From contig NZ_JAEACT010000003.1 in assembly GCF_021432385.1 (NCBI RefSeq), positions 558,001 to 622,000 on the forward strand: a stretch of 64,000 nt of DNA. Reading direction: 5' to 3'. Every line of letters begins with the position of its first letter. The stretch's first letter is position 1. Source of the stretch: Clostridium hydrogenum (GTDB taxonomy: Bacteria; Bacillota; Clostridia; Clostridiales; Clostridiaceae). Position numbers and translations under genes: made by a program. This document shows, in pieces, positions 7,506-17,295 of the stretch. The notes beneath the pieces were generated by a model. The model was not told where the DNA came from. It worked only from the letters and a program-made list of their open reading frames with translations, and made no database searches.

Positions 7506-8759
7506 TTATTTCAAAAAACTAATTAACAATCCCAAATTTAACAATGTAACAATTATTCCTATAGCAATCAAAACCATGTTATGAATTAAACTATTTGAAA
7601 ATTTACCCATAACCTTTTTAGATGACGTAAGGTATATTTGTGTAAATATTGTTATTGGAAGTTGAATGCTCAAAAGCATTTGTGAATATATTAACCCATT
7701 AAAAGGATTTTGTATAAAAAATATAACTATTGCAGCCAAAACTAACGTTATAGCAACTCCTACCTTTGAATGACTGTCTTTTATATCATATGGTTCTCCA
7801 AAAATGCCAGCAAATATACTTCCTCCTGCCATTCCTGCCGTTACGGTTGAAGATATTCCTGCAAATAAAAGTGCTACAGCAAATATTATGGATGCACTGC
7901 TTCCTAAAAATGGACTTAGCATAACTTGCGCCTGCTGAAGTTCATCTACTTTTATACCTCTTTGAAAAAATGTTCCAGCAGCAAGAAGTATCATAGCGCT
8001 ATTAATGGCAAAACCAATAATCATGGAAAAAATAGTATCTAAAAACTCATATTTTAATTGTTTTTTTATCACCTCTTCTTTTTCAATATTCCATTGCCTA
8101 CTTTGTATTATTTCAGAATGTAAAAATAAATTATGAGGCATAATTACTGCTCCAAGAACACTCATTATAATAGGCATAGATTCTTTTGGAAAAGATGGTT
8201 TTATAAAACTAACTAAAGCTGTCTTTATATCTATATGTACAAGCAGCAATTCAAATATAAAAGATAGACCTATTATTGAAACAAAGCCTATTATCCATTT
8301 TTCTAATTTTCTATAGGAATTTGAAAAAAGCATCCATGTTATTATAAGCAGCATTATAACAGTTCCAATTTTTATGGGTACTTTAAATAACATATTAATG
8401 GCAATTGCTCCACCTAATAATTCAGCCATAGCTGTTGATATAGCCGCTCCAATTGCACTAAGCAATATAAAATTTTTTAAAACAGGCTTTATATATTTTG
8501 TTGTTGCTTCAGAAAGACAATAACCTGTAACAATACCAAGATGGGCCGCATTGTGTTGCAGTATTATTAACATTACAGTAGATAATGAAATTACCCACAA
8601 AAGAGAATACCCATAATTTGCTCCTGCTGATACATTTGATGCCCAATTCCCTGGATCAATAAATCCAACTGTAACTAATAAACCAGGTCCAACATACTTA
8701 AAAAAATCAATAGCTCCAAGTCTTGGTTTGTGTTCACCTTTTAAAATATTAAACTTCAT
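7506..8759 (-). CDS. mntH: Nramp-family divalent metal transporter
   Basis: The 417-residue membrane protein begins with the Nramp signature GPGLLVTVGFIDPGNWASN (residues 24-42), whose DPGN motif binds the metal in helix 1. The helix 6 motif MPHNLFLHS lies near residue 207. About eleven helices are visible. The family imports Mn2+ (or Fe2+) with protons, so MntH is the best name. GAGGTGA precedes the ATG. It is monocistronic, and its stop is followed at once by half-hairpin N2. No clear MntR box was seen. Confidence 0.85.
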   Translation of the reverse strand: MKFNILKGEHKPRLGAIDFFKYVGPGLLVTVGFIDPGNWASNVSAGANYGYSLLWVISLSTVMLIILQHNAAHLGIVTGYCLSEATTKYIKPVLKNFILLSAIGAAISTAMAELLGGAIAINMLFKVPIKIGTVIMLLIITWMLFSNSYRKLEKWIIGFVSIIGLSFIFELLLVHIDIKTALVSFIKPSFPKESMPIIMSVLGAVIMPHNLFLHSEIIQSRQWNIEKEEVIKKQLKYEFLDTIFSMIIGFAINSAMILLAAGTFFQRGIKVDELQQAQVMLSPFLGSSASIIFAVALLFAGISSTVTAGMAGGSIFAGIFGEPYDIKDSHSKVGVAITLVLAAIVIFFIQNPFNGLIYSQMLLSIQLPITIFTQIYLTSSKKVMGKFSNSLIHNMVLIAIGIIVTLLNLGLLISFLK

Positions 8760-8856
8760 AAAATCACCTCACTTCAAAACTAGTATATTATTATATTAAT
8801 ATAATTCCCAAATGTAATCAATAATATTTTTCATTTGATAATTATTTTCATATACA

Positions 8857-8898
8857 AAAAAAGACTCATGCAGCTGTTTTGCTACTGCATGAATCTTT
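8857..8898 (-). terminator. terminator of trpS
   Basis: TCATGCAG pairs with CTGCATGA around an 11-base loop and is followed on the minus strand by TTTTTTTGTAT. It lies 11 bp past the trpS stop. Confidence 0.8.
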
Positions 8899-8908
8899 TA
8901 AATTTACA

Positions 8909-9922
8909 TTATTTAAATTTAGGAATAAATCCAACCTTTTTCATCATTTTTGATAAAGTTTTATTTGCTACATAAGAAGCCTTCTGTTCACCCTTCTTTA
9001 ATATTTCTTCAAGGTAAGTTTTATCATTGACCAATTCTTTTACCTTAGTTTGTATTGGTTCTAATTCATTAACAAGAGCTTCTGCAACATCCTTTTTAAA
9101 CTGAGCATATCCTTGCCCATCATATTTCTTTTCTATTTCTTCTACAGCCATTCCAGTTGTAATGCTAAGTATATTCATCAAATTCTTAACTCCTGGCTGT
9201 TCATCTGAGTATTTAACCACACCTATACTATCTGTAATAGCTCTAGAAATTTTCTTTCTAATTACATCTGGTGGATCCATTATCAATATAAAACTATTTG
9301 GATTATCAGATGACTTTGACATTTTCTTTGTTGGTTCTTGAAGACTCATTATTTTGGCGCCTTTTTCAGGTATATACCCCTCTGGAATTTTAAATGTAGG
9401 GCTATATAGTGTATTAAACCTTTCTGCTATATTTCTTGTAATCTCCAAGTGCTGCGTTTGATCTTTTCCTACGGGTACTAAGTCTGCTTGATATAAAAGT
9501 ATATCAGCTGCCATTAATACAGGATAATTTAATAGTCCAGCACCTACCCCAACATCATTGCCCTCATATTTTTTAGACTTATCTTTGAATTGAGTCATTC
9601 TAGATAATTCTCCAACATACGTAAAGCAATTTAGTATCCACTGTGCCTCCGCATGTGCTGAAACATGTGATTGAATAAACATTGTATTTTTTTCAGGGTC
9701 TATTCCTGCTGCTATATAAGTTGCCAAAAGTTCTAAAGTTCTTCTTCTTAAATCCTTTGGTTCCTGTCTAACAGTTATTGCATGTAAATCAACTACGCAG
9801 TAATAACAATCATATTCGTCTTGAAGCTTTACCCAGTTTTTAAGTGCTCCAAAATAATTTCCAATAGTCAATTCTCCCGATGGCTGTATGCCACTAAATA
9901 TTACTTTCTTTTCATCACTCAT
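8909..9922 (-). CDS. trpS: tryptophanyl-tRNA synthetase
   Basis: The 337-residue protein is a class I synthetase. A HIGH-like TIGNYFGAL lies near residue 19 after FSGIQPSG, and KMSKS is at about residue 199 (TKKMSKSSDNPNS). It charges tRNA-Trp. Length and motifs agree with the bacterial TrpS family. AAAGGAG precedes the ATG. A T-box leader with a Trp specifier lies upstream, so the gene should be induced by uncharged tRNA-Trp. Confidence 0.96.
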   Translation of the reverse strand: MSDEKKVIFSGIQPSGELTIGNYFGALKNWVKLQDEYDCYYCVVDLHAITVRQEPKDLRRRTLELLATYIAAGIDPEKNTMFIQSHVSAHAEAQWILNCFTYVGELSRMTQFKDKSKKYEGNDVGVGAGLLNYPVLMAADILLYQADLVPVGKDQTQHLEITRNIAERFNTLYSPTFKIPEGYIPEKGAKIMSLQEPTKKMSKSSDNPNSFILIMDPPDVIRKKISRAITDSIGVVKYSDEQPGVKNLMNILSITTGMAVEEIEKKYDGQGYAQFKKDVAEALVNELEPIQTKVKELVNDKTYLEEILKKGEQKASYVANKTLSKMMKKVGFIPKFK

Positions 9923-9945
9923 AATAATTTCTCCTTTTAACTAAA

Positions 9946-10190
9946 ATAAAAAAGCCCCATGAAATGTGTAATTCCATAGGGCGTAATAATCACGCGGTAC
10001 CACCTAAATTTAAGAGTAAAACTCTCCTCATTTAAACTTGCCTTATAACGCAGGCTAACGTCTGAAACTACTTAAGTTCATTTCAAATCTCAAAGGTCCA
10101 TTCAATTTAAGCATAAATATCACAATTCCACCACCTGTGACTCTCTAAAATTCTGTTTTTAAATTTACTTGCTCCTCGTCATAGATTAAA
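9946..10190 (-). promoter_or_regulatory. T-box leader of trpS (tryptophan specifier)
   Basis: On the minus strand the T-box core AGGTGGTACCGCG occupies 10005-9993. It is followed by a terminator stem GCCCTATG/CATGGGGC with a U tract (9982-9952). Upstream are stem I features (GACGAGGAGCAAGTA, GGTGGTG) and TGG at 10102-10100 as the likely specifier codon in a GAATGGACCTTTGAG context. Uncharged tRNA would stabilise the antiterminator. Confidence 0.9.
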
Positions 10191-10340
10191 TATATAAATT
10201 CTTATGTTTATAATAAGCTTTATACATAAAAATGTCAAATTAAATTAATTCAAATTAAATGTATATAATGCAAATTTATAGATATACTATTTATTAGATG
10301 AATTAATTTTCATCTTATATTTTATTTTGGAGGTATTTTT

Positions 10341-10538
10341 ATGTTAGGAACAGTAAAATGGTTTAATGCTCAAAAGGGTTTCGGTTTTATTACAACCCAG
10401 GAAGGAAATGACGTATTCGTTCATTATTCAGGTATAAAGGAAAATGGCTTTAAATCTCTTGAAGAAGGGCAAGAAGTTGAATTCGATGTAACTGAAGGTC
10501 AAAAGGGCGAACAGGCAATTAATGTCACAAGACACTAG
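10341..10538 (+). CDS. cold-shock domain protein
   Basis: The 65-residue protein is a single cold-shock domain. It contains the RNP1 motif KGFGFITT (residues 12-19) and RNP2 VFVHYS (residues 25-30), ending in QAINVTRH. It binds single-stranded RNA/DNA and acts as an RNA chaperone. TTGGAGG precedes the ATG. A strong terminator follows, and the gene is monocistronic. Confidence 0.93.
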   Translation: MLGTVKWFNAQKGFGFITTQEGNDVFVHYSGIKENGFKSLEEGQEVEFDVTEGQKGEQAINVTRH

Positions 10539-10558
10539 TCCTTTCTTATATATATAGC

Positions 10559-10598
10559 AAAAAATATTCCACGGTTTGTTCCGTGGAATATTTTTTTA
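10559..10598 (+). terminator. terminator of the cold-shock gene
   Basis: AAAATATTCCACGG pairs with CCGTGGAATATTTT around a short loop and is followed by a T run. Confidence 0.9.
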
Positions 10599-10632
10599 AT
10601 ACTCTTAAGTAAATCCATTACTACGTAACTTA

Positions 10633-10888
10633 TAATTATTGCGAACTAATTTAATCAATTCACAATTCACAGTTCACAATGCACAATAAAGGATGATTTT
10701 CCTTCCTTACGTTAGGTAAATCTTAAACTTAAATATTATAAGCTTCGCTTAGCACCATAAATGATGCTATTGCGTAAGCAATAAAAAAATAAATTTTAAG
10801 ATTTTCTGTAGCTTTGCTACAGAAAATCTACCTTCATTGTGAATTGTGCATCGTGAATTGTGAATTGATTTAGTTCTCAATGTTTATT
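10633..10888. repeat. modular hairpin-core element, copy D (AATTCAC-type ends)
   Basis: Outer ends are ATTATTGCGAACTAA and TTAGTTCTCAATG. They are followed inward by tandem AATTCAC/AGTTCAC/AATGCAC motifs rather than AGAGTAC. The core is A-like: H1 partly decayed, H2 AGCTTCGCT, H3 TATTGC-GTAA-GCAATA, and H4 GATTTTCTGTAGC/GCTACAGAAAATC. Confidence 0.8.
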
Positions 10889-10929
10889 ATTTATTCACTC
10901 TATATTTCTTCAAATCCTTTTAATATCGC

Positions 10930-12876
10930 TTATCTTACCGTGCTTCCTGTAGGTAATTCTCCTGGATTTACAGCAAACAATTTGCTATCGTCATCTGTAG
11001 CCCCACAAAGTATCATTCCCTCAGAAAGTTCTCCTCTAAGTTTTACTGGTTTCAAGTTGGCTACTAAAACTACATTCTTTCCGACTAAATCTTCTGGTTT
11101 GTAGAACTTAGCTATTCCTGATACAACCTGTCTTTCCTCTCCACCTAAATCAACTTTAAGTTTTAGAAGCTTATCAGATTTTTTAACAGGTTCACATGCT
11201 AATACTTTTACAACCCTTAAATCTAATTTGTCAAAATCATCTATTGTTATTTCAGGCTTTATTGCCTTTGCTTCCGATTTTTTAGCTTCTGCTATTTTTT
11301 TTGCTTGCTCTTCTTTTATTTTATTCAATTCTTCTAAAGTAGCATCCAAATCTATTCTAGGGAATATAGCCTCACCCTTTTGAACTTTTGTGCCTGCCCT
11401 TGTTCCATCAAAGGATGCAATGCTTTCCCATGTAGTAGTTTCTATGTTAAGCTGTTTATTTATTTTTTCACTTGTTTCAGGTAAGAAAGCCGAAAGAACT
11501 GTTGAAACTATTCTAAGTGCCTCTACCAAGTTATACAATACAGTTCCAAGTCTTTCCTTCTTAGCTTCATCTTTTGCTAAAATCCAAGGAGTCGTCTCGT
11601 CTATATATTTATTTGCTCTCTTTATAACATCCCAAATATGATCTAAAGCCTCTGGAATTTTTAAATTCTTTATATCTTCATTTAACTTTTCAGAAAGCCC
11701 AATTGCAAGATCAATAAGTTCACTATCAATCTCTTCCTTAGCAGTAGGTGGCTGTATTGCACCATCAAAATATTTTTCAATCATTGCAGCTGTTCTTGAA
11801 ACAAGATTTCCAAGGTCATTAACAAGATCTGAATTTACTTTCTTTATAAATATTTCATTGTTAAATAAACCATCAGCTCCAAATGGTATCTCATGCAACA
11901 AATAATATCTTACAGGATCTGTTCCAAAGTGTTTTACAAGTGTAACAGGATCCACAACATTTCCTTTAGACTTTGACATCTTTCCACCATCAACTAAAAG
12001 CCATCCATGACCAAAAACTTGTTTTGGAAGTTCAAGTCCTAAAGCCATAAGCATAATTGGCCAATAAATTGTGTGGAATCTTATTATGTCCTTTCCAACA
12101 AGATGAACATCGCAAGGCCAGTATTTCTTATATTTTTCATCGTTGTCGCTGCCGTAACCAAGTGCTGTTATATAGTTTGAAAGCGCATCTATCCAAACAT
12201 ATATTACATGCTTCTCATCAAAAGTTACTGGAATTCCCCAATTAAATGAAGTTCTTGAAATACACAAATCTTGAAGTCCAGGTTTTAAAAAGTTATTAAG
12301 CATTTCATTTTTTCTTGATTCTGGTTGAATAAAATGAGGATGATCTTCTATATATTTTATAAGTCTGTCTGCATATTTTGACATTTTGAAGAAATAGGCT
12401 TCTTCCTTTGCTTTTTCTACTGGTCTTCCGCAGTCAGGACATTTTCCATCTTGAAGTTGAGTTTCAGTCCAGAAAGATTCACAAGGTGTGCAATACCAGC
12501 CTTCATATGAACTCTTATATATATCACCTTGATCATAAAGTTGTTTAAATATTTTTTGCACAGCTGTTACATGATAATCATCAGTTGTCCTTATAAACTT
12601 ATCATAACTTATGTTCATCATTTTCCATAAGTCTTTTATGCCCGCAACAATCCCATCAACATATTCCTTTGGTGTAACTCCTTTTTCTTCTGCTATTCTC
12701 TGTATTTTTTGACCATGCTCATCTGAACCTGTTAAAAAAAACACATCATAGCCTTGAAGTCTTTTAAATCTTGCAATAGCATCTGCTGCAACTGTTGTAT
12801 ATGTATTTCCTATATGTAATTTTGCAGATGGATAATAAATTGGTGTTGTAATATAAAATGGTTTCTTTTCTGACAC
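10930..12876 (-). CDS. metG: methionyl-tRNA synthetase
   Basis: The 648-residue class I synthetase has YYPSAKLHIGNTYT near the N-terminus (HIGH motif HIGN), a four-Cys zinc knuckle (CTPCESFW..CPDCGRP, about residues 127-147), and KMSKSKGN near residue 298. A C-terminal tRNA-binding OB domain (about residues 545-648) contains DLRVVKVLA and LRGELSEGM. I place the start at the GTG eight bases after AAGGAG; the in-frame GTG at 12885 lies inside that ribosome binding site. It charges initiator and elongator tRNA-Met. A T-box leader precedes it. Confidence 0.95.
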   Translation of the reverse strand: MSEKKPFYITTPIYYPSAKLHIGNTYTTVAADAIARFKRLQGYDVFFLTGSDEHGQKIQRIAEEKGVTPKEYVDGIVAGIKDLWKMMNISYDKFIRTTDDYHVTAVQKIFKQLYDQGDIYKSSYEGWYCTPCESFWTETQLQDGKCPDCGRPVEKAKEEAYFFKMSKYADRLIKYIEDHPHFIQPESRKNEMLNNFLKPGLQDLCISRTSFNWGIPVTFDEKHVIYVWIDALSNYITALGYGSDNDEKYKKYWPCDVHLVGKDIIRFHTIYWPIMLMALGLELPKQVFGHGWLLVDGGKMSKSKGNVVDPVTLVKHFGTDPVRYYLLHEIPFGADGLFNNEIFIKKVNSDLVNDLGNLVSRTAAMIEKYFDGAIQPPTAKEEIDSELIDLAIGLSEKLNEDIKNLKIPEALDHIWDVIKRANKYIDETTPWILAKDEAKKERLGTVLYNLVEALRIVSTVLSAFLPETSEKINKQLNIETTTWESIASFDGTRAGTKVQKGEAIFPRIDLDATLEELNKIKEEQAKKIAEAKKSEAKAIKPEITIDDFDKLDLRVVKVLACEPVKKSDKLLKLKVDLGGEERQVVSGIAKFYKPEDLVGKNVVLVANLKPVKLRGELSEGMILCGATDDDSKLFAVNPGELPTGSTVR

Positions 12877-12899
12877 AAAAATCACTCCTTCTTATAAAT

Positions 12900-13175
12900 A
12901 AAAAAACCTCTAAATGAAAACTTATGTTTCATTTAGAGGCGAATTTCCGCTTTACCACTCTAGTTTATCTTTATCTCACGATAAAAATCTCAATAAGTGA
13001 CTCCTAAAATTTAATAATTTATTTTATCACTTTGCCATTGTAACGTATGCAACACGTAATATCCTAATAAGTTTCAGACATTCTGCTCCGAGGCCATGTT
13101 CATAAATTTCCACATTGCTGAATTTCACCAGCCATCAGCTCTCTTTGTATGTATCAATTTACTACTCTTCTCATC
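12900..13175 (-). promoter_or_regulatory. T-box leader of metG
   Basis: On the minus strand stem I elements (GATGAGAAGAGTAGTA, GAGAGCTGATGGCTGGTGAAA) are followed by ATG codons at 13103-13101 and 13096-13094, either of which could be the Met specifier. The T-box core is the variant AGAGTGGTAAAGCGG (12961-12947). The terminator stem CCTCTAAATGAAA/TTTCATTTAGAGG (12939-12907) ends in a U tract. An S-box would not have the T-box core, so tRNA sensing is preferred. Confidence 0.88.
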
Positions 13176-13267
13176 AATGCATTTCATAATTATACTAATA
13201 CATAAATTTATTATTGTCAATATTGGATTGTTTTATGCATATGTAAGCTAGTGATTATTTTATATGG

Positions 13268-14188
13268 TTACCTCCTTGGAAGCGAAAATGTAAATGCTGT
13301 TTTCTCAAAAGAAATACTTTTTACATTTATACTGCCATTGTTGCCCTTAACAAGTTCTTTAACTATACTGAGTCCAATTCCATTACCACTTAACTTTGAA
13401 TTTCTTGATTCTTCAGCAGTATATAATCTATTAAAGATTAGCGGTAGATTCTTTTCATCAATGCCTTTTCCGTTATTCCAAACCTCAGTATAAACATAGT
13501 TTTTATCTTTATATACACGCACACCAACTTTATTTCCATCCTTACCATATTTTAAACTGTTAGAAAGTAGATTATTCAGTATTCTTCCAACAGATATTTT
13601 ATCTGCAAAAACATAAACATCTTCATTTGGGCATTCTAAAACAGGCTCTATTCCTATGTTTTTAAAATCATTATAAAAAAATAATATTTGTTCTTGCACT
13701 ACATCGCTAAGATTTATTTCTTGTATATTAAATTTCTCATCCTTTGCTTCTAATCTAGACAAATAAAAAAAATTCTCTAAAGTTGAATTTAAGTAACAAG
13801 CTTTGTTATTTACAATATCTAAGTACTCTTCAATTTCCTCTAAGCTTAATTTTTTGCTTACCTTTATCAGTTCAACATATCCAATTAATGATGTAAGAGG
13901 TGTTTTAAAATCATGGGATATGTTTGACACCATTTTTGACATCACATTGGCCTTTTCCAAGTTCTCATTTTGAGTTTCATGAAGTCTATTAATAATCAAG
14001 TTTATATTATTAACCAGGCTTGCTATGGATTTTAAATTATTGTTTAGCATAACCTTTCGAGTAGAATTTCCATCTACCACGTCATCTAAAATTCCTTTGA
14101 TATAATTTATCTTTTTAATTATATCAATTATTACAAAAATAAATATTAAAATTATGCCTATAGAAATAAAAAATAATATTTTATACAT
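13268..14188 (-). CDS. sensor histidine kinase
   Basis: The 306-residue protein has a single long N-terminal membrane helix (residues about 4-24) and almost no extracellular loop. It then has a HAMP-like/coiled linker, the H-box SNISHDFKTPLTSL (His near residue 92), an N-box (NNLLSNSLKYG) and a G-box (GNGIGLSIVK). The minimal sensor resembles kinases that rely on a partner ABC transporter for sensing. It ends the six-gene operon and starts two bases after the response regulator stop. Confidence 0.9.
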   Translation of the reverse strand: MYKILFFISIGIILIFIFVIIDIIKKINYIKGILDDVVDGNSTRKVMLNNNLKSIASLVNNINLIINRLHETQNENLEKANVMSKMVSNISHDFKTPLTSLIGYVELIKVSKKLSLEEIEEYLDIVNNKACYLNSTLENFFYLSRLEAKDEKFNIQEINLSDVVQEQILFFYNDFKNIGIEPVLECPNEDVYVFADKISVGRILNNLLSNSLKYGKDGNKVGVRVYKDKNYVYTEVWNNGKGIDEKNLPLIFNRLYTAEESRNSKLSGNGIGLSIVKELVKGNNGSINVKSISFEKTAFTFSLPRR

Positions 14189-14190
14189 AG

Positions 14191-14901
14191 TTATTCTCCC
14201 AGCTTATAGCCTATTCCCCAAACCGTTTCTATATATTGAGGCTTATTTACATCGTCCTCTATTTTATCCCTAAGCCTCTTTATATGAACCATAATTGTGT
14301 TGTCATTTCTTATAGGATCTCTTCCCCAAATACTGTCATATATTTGTGCCTTGGTAAAAACTTTTTTAGGATTTAATAAAAACAGCTTAAGTATCTCAAA
14401 CTCTATAGGCGTTATTTTTATTGACTCCCCTCTTTTTATTACAGAGTAATCCTGCATATTTACAGAAAGTTCCTTATAATTAACAGCGCTTTCACTGGGC
14501 ATTTCTTCTCCACTAAAATATAAATATCTTCTTATAAGTGCTTTTACCCTCACCACAAATTCGTTTAAGGAAAATGGCTTTACTATATAATCATCAGCTC
14601 CCATACTAATTGCGGAAACTTTATCCACTTCTTTGCTTTTTGCCGATATTACAAGTATTGGCACTGTACTCTTCTGCCTGATTCTTCTTATTATTTCAAA
14701 GCCATCTATAAAAGGTACCATTAAATCTAATACTATTAATTTAAAATTATCTTTATAACGCTGAAAATTATCCATAGCACTTTTTCCATCATATGCTGTC
14801 ACAATGTCAAACCCTTCATTTAATAGCACCTTACAAGCAAGATTACTTATCTCCCTATCATCTTCTACAACTAAAACTTTAATACCATTTTTGCTATCCA
14901 T
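14191..14901 (-). CDS. OmpR-family response regulator
   Basis: The 236-residue protein has a receiver domain with acidic pocket VVEDD near residue 11, phospho-acceptor Asp in LIVLDLMVP (about residue 58), and KPF at about residue 108. A winged-helix DNA-binding domain follows (TPIEFEILKLFLLN..VHIKRLRDKI..WGIGYKL). Such regulators bind direct repeats, and three copies of TTTCTTACGAT lie upstream of the operon promoter (19819-19862). That suggests feedback control of the transporters by this regulator. Confidence 0.92.
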   Translation of the reverse strand: MDSKNGIKVLVVEDDREISNLACKVLLNEGFDIVTAYDGKSAMDNFQRYKDNFKLIVLDLMVPFIDGFEIIRRIRQKSTVPILVISAKSKEVDKVSAISMGADDYIVKPFSLNEFVVRVKALIRRYLYFSGEEMPSESAVNYKELSVNMQDYSVIKRGESIKITPIEFEILKLFLLNPKKVFTKAQIYDSIWGRDPIRNDNTIMVHIKRLRDKIEDDVNKPQYIETVWGIGYKLGE

Positions 14902-14926
14902 ACTTTTTATTACTCCTCTTACATAA

Positions 14927-15664
14927 TTATATAATATGCTTTTCGTCCATATAAGAAAATTGAAAAGCGCCTAATAAAAAAGTAACTAAAAATATAATTA
15001 AAGAACTAACTAATAAGTAAACAATATTAAATTTCATTCCAATATTGTCAGCATTGAAAATAGGAATATATTGAAATATAAATGGCCAATATTTATACTT
15101 ATTAGCAAAAAACAAAAGACAAGATAAAAGGAAAATGAAAGTTGCACTACAAATTGACAAAACATATCTTTTAAGCATATTACCTATAACAACCATAATC
15201 GGCACAATATAAAACTGAAGGAGTATTGAAATCATATATGCTTTAAAATGGCTAAAAAACATCTTTTTTATATCGGGTATTCCTATGGTGAAAGTTAATC
15301 CCAAAAATACTACTATAAAATATATAATATAAATAAAGGACATTATCATGTAATTTGTTAAGAGCTTACTTGAATATATAATAACTCGGTTTACCGGATA
15401 AATGTACTCTATATTCTCTGTACCATAATAATATTCTTTTACAAATACATAATTTGATAATAATATAAAAACAAGTGTTTCTAAAATTAAAAATGTAATA
15501 TCCTCTATTTCTCTAGTAGTTGCTTCAAAAGAACGAGGAGAAGTAGTTGAAAATAATGATAACACAAGCCAAAATGCCGGTAAAATTACAGAAGTTATAG
15601 CTAATCCTAAAATCACCTTGGATTTTTTCATTTTAAGCATTTCTGCATAAATAAAACTAAACAT
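14927..15664 (-). CDS. ABC transporter permease (ABC-2 type) of the second transporter
   Basis: The 245-residue protein has six hydrophobic segments and begins with the amphipathic MFSFIYAEMLKMKKSK typical of ABC-2 permeases of the bacitracin/lantibiotic immunity type. I choose the ATG overlapping the stop of the ATPase gene (ATGTTTAG), because GGGGGAGGAG lies directly upstream. With the ATPase at 15657 it would form a small exporter, likely for a peptide or other membrane-active compound (inference from context). Confidence 0.75.
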   Translation of the reverse strand: MFSFIYAEMLKMKKSKVILGLAITSVILPAFWLVLSLFSTTSPRSFEATTREIEDITFLILETLVFILLSNYVFVKEYYYGTENIEYIYPVNRVIIYSSKLLTNYMIMSFIYIIYFIVVFLGLTFTIGIPDIKKMFFSHFKAYMISILLQFYIVPIMVVIGNMLKRYVLSICSATFIFLLSCLLFFANKYKYWPFIFQYIPIFNADNIGMKFNIVYLLVSSLIIFLVTFLLGAFQFSYMDEKHII

Positions 15665-16574
15665 CCTTCTCCTCCCCCGTAAGTCTAAAAAAATAATCCT
15701 CAATATCTTCTGTATGAACTTTAAGTTCACTGATTCCAATCCCGTTATTTACCATTATTTTATTAATGTTTTCCACGTCATCTAATTTTTCAAAAATGAG
15801 GATCACATTGTTTTTTATAATCCTGTAATTATTTATACCACAGTTCTTTTCCAGCACCACAGTTGCTTTTTTCTGATTGCTTACTTTTAGCTGCAAATAT
15901 ATTTTATTTTTCCCCTGCAAATCTTTAGATAAAACCTCTTTTAATAAAGTCCCTTTATGCATTATTCCAATCCTATTAGTTAAGCTTTGAATATCTCTTA
16001 AAGTATTACTGCAAATAAGCACAGTAACACCCTTTCTTTTATTAATCTCTAGTATGATTTGTAGCATATCATTTACTGCTGAAACATCTAATCCCTTTAT
16101 TGGTTCATCTAAAATCAAAAATTCAGGTTCATTGAGAAGGGCTCTTGCGAGCCCCAATCTTTGTTTCATTTCCGTTGAAAATTTGTCTACGCTCTTATTA
16201 ATTTCATTTAATTTCACTAAACTTAAAATCTCATCTATTCTTTTTTTATCTTGAATCCCCATATATCTTCTATGAACTTCAAGATTTTCCCTTGCAGTAA
16301 GCATAGGGTAAAAACTCTGCTTTTCTAATAACACACCTATCCTTCTTTTATACTCTGAAGATTTACTATTTATTGTTTCTCCAAAAAGCTCTATACTTCC
16401 TTCATCCGGTATCACTTGTCCAATTATCATTTTTATTGTAGATGTTTTTCCTGCTCCATCCTGTCCTAAAAGGCCATAAACCTCTCCCTTTCTTACAATC
16501 ATATTTATCTTATTTACAATAATTTTATCCTTATAGCTTTTAAATAAGTTATTGGTTTTCAGTATATTCTCCAT
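15657..16574 (-). CDS. ABC transporter ATPase of the second transporter
   Basis: The 305-residue ATPase has Walker A GQDGAGKTST (Q-D in place of the usual P-N), a signature region FSTEMKQRLGLARALL (SGGMKQR equivalent, with the canonical SGG altered to STE) and Walker B LILDEPIKGLD. The C-terminal 80 residues match the extension of the CcmA/BcrA-type exporter ATPases. The changed signature may be tolerated in a heteromeric complex, but it is a real departure from consensus. Its stop overlaps the permease start. Confidence 0.85.
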   Translation of the reverse strand: MENILKTNNLFKSYKDKIIVNKINMIVRKGEVYGLLGQDGAGKTSTIKMIIGQVIPDEGSIELFGETINSKSSEYKRRIGVLLEKQSFYPMLTARENLEVHRRYMGIQDKKRIDEILSLVKLNEINKSVDKFSTEMKQRLGLARALLNEPEFLILDEPIKGLDVSAVNDMLQIILEINKRKGVTVLICSNTLRDIQSLTNRIGIMHKGTLLKEVLSKDLQGKNKIYLQLKVSNQKKATVVLEKNCGINNYRIIKNNVILIFEKLDDVENINKIMVNNGIGISELKVHTEDIEDYFFRLTGEEKDV

Positions 16575-16589
16575 AGAATTTTAACCTTT

Positions 16590-17282
16590 CTAAGCAAGCA
16601 TTTCCTTTAATTCAATCTCACCATCGCGAAGTCTAAGTATATCAGTTCCAAAGCTTGCAGATTCCTCTGAATGAGTAACTTGAACTATAGTTTTATTAAA
16701 TTCTCTATTAACATTCTTAAATAGTTTCATTATTTCAGTTCCAGTCTTTGAATCTAGATTTCCTATAGGCTCGTCTGCTAGTATTATCTCAGGATTAAAT
16801 AAAAGTGCTCTTGCTATAGCTACTCTTTGCTGCTGACCTCCTGAAAGCTCTGCTGGTGTATGTCTCCTCCTATTGCTCATTTCCGTTATATTAAGTATTT
16901 TATTTAAATCGCCTTTAATATTTCTTGTCTTTTTACCATCTATGAGCATAGGCAACATTATGTTATCCTCAACAGACAAATTAGGAATTAAATTATAAAA
17001 TTGAAATACAAATCCCATTTTTCTTCTTCTCATAAGACATTTTTCTTTTTCCTTCATTTGTGCTACATCTTTTTTATCTATTATAACCCTGCCTTTTGAT
17101 GGAGCATCAAGCCCTCCTAATATATATAAAAGGGTAGACTTCCCACCTCCAGAAGGTCCCATTATTGATAAAAATTCACCTTTTCTTACATTAAAGCTCA
17201 CACCTTTTAATATGTCAACTGTTTCTTTTTTTAATTTAAATGATTTATAAATATTTTTAGCCTCTATAGAAAATTCACTCAT
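16590..17282 (-). CDS. ABC transporter ATPase partnering the FtsX-type permease
   Basis: The 230-residue MacB/LolD/BceA-type ATPase has Walker A GPSGGGKST, Q-loop QFYNLIP, signature LSGGQQQRVAIARAL and Walker B ILADEPIGNLD. I choose the ATG seven bases after AAGGAGAG rather than the upstream ATG at 17303, which overlaps the permease stop and the ribosome binding site. With the 821-residue permease it likely forms a mechanotransmission or efflux complex. Confidence 0.9.
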   Translation of the reverse strand: MSEFSIEAKNIYKSFKLKKETVDILKGVSFNVRKGEFLSIMGPSGGGKSTLLYILGGLDAPSKGRVIIDKKDVAQMKEKEKCLMRRRKMGFVFQFYNLIPNLSVEDNIMLPMLIDGKKTRNIKGDLNKILNITEMSNRRRHTPAELSGGQQQRVAIARALLFNPEIILADEPIGNLDSKTGTEIMKLFKNVNREFNKTIVQVTHSEESASFGTDILRLRDGEIELKEMLA

Positions 17283-17295
17283 TTTGTATCTCTCC

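Noticed and set aside
12900..13175. S-box (SAM riboswitch) for metG
   Set aside because: The T-box core and stem I features are visible on the minus strand, and no S-box conserved motifs were found.
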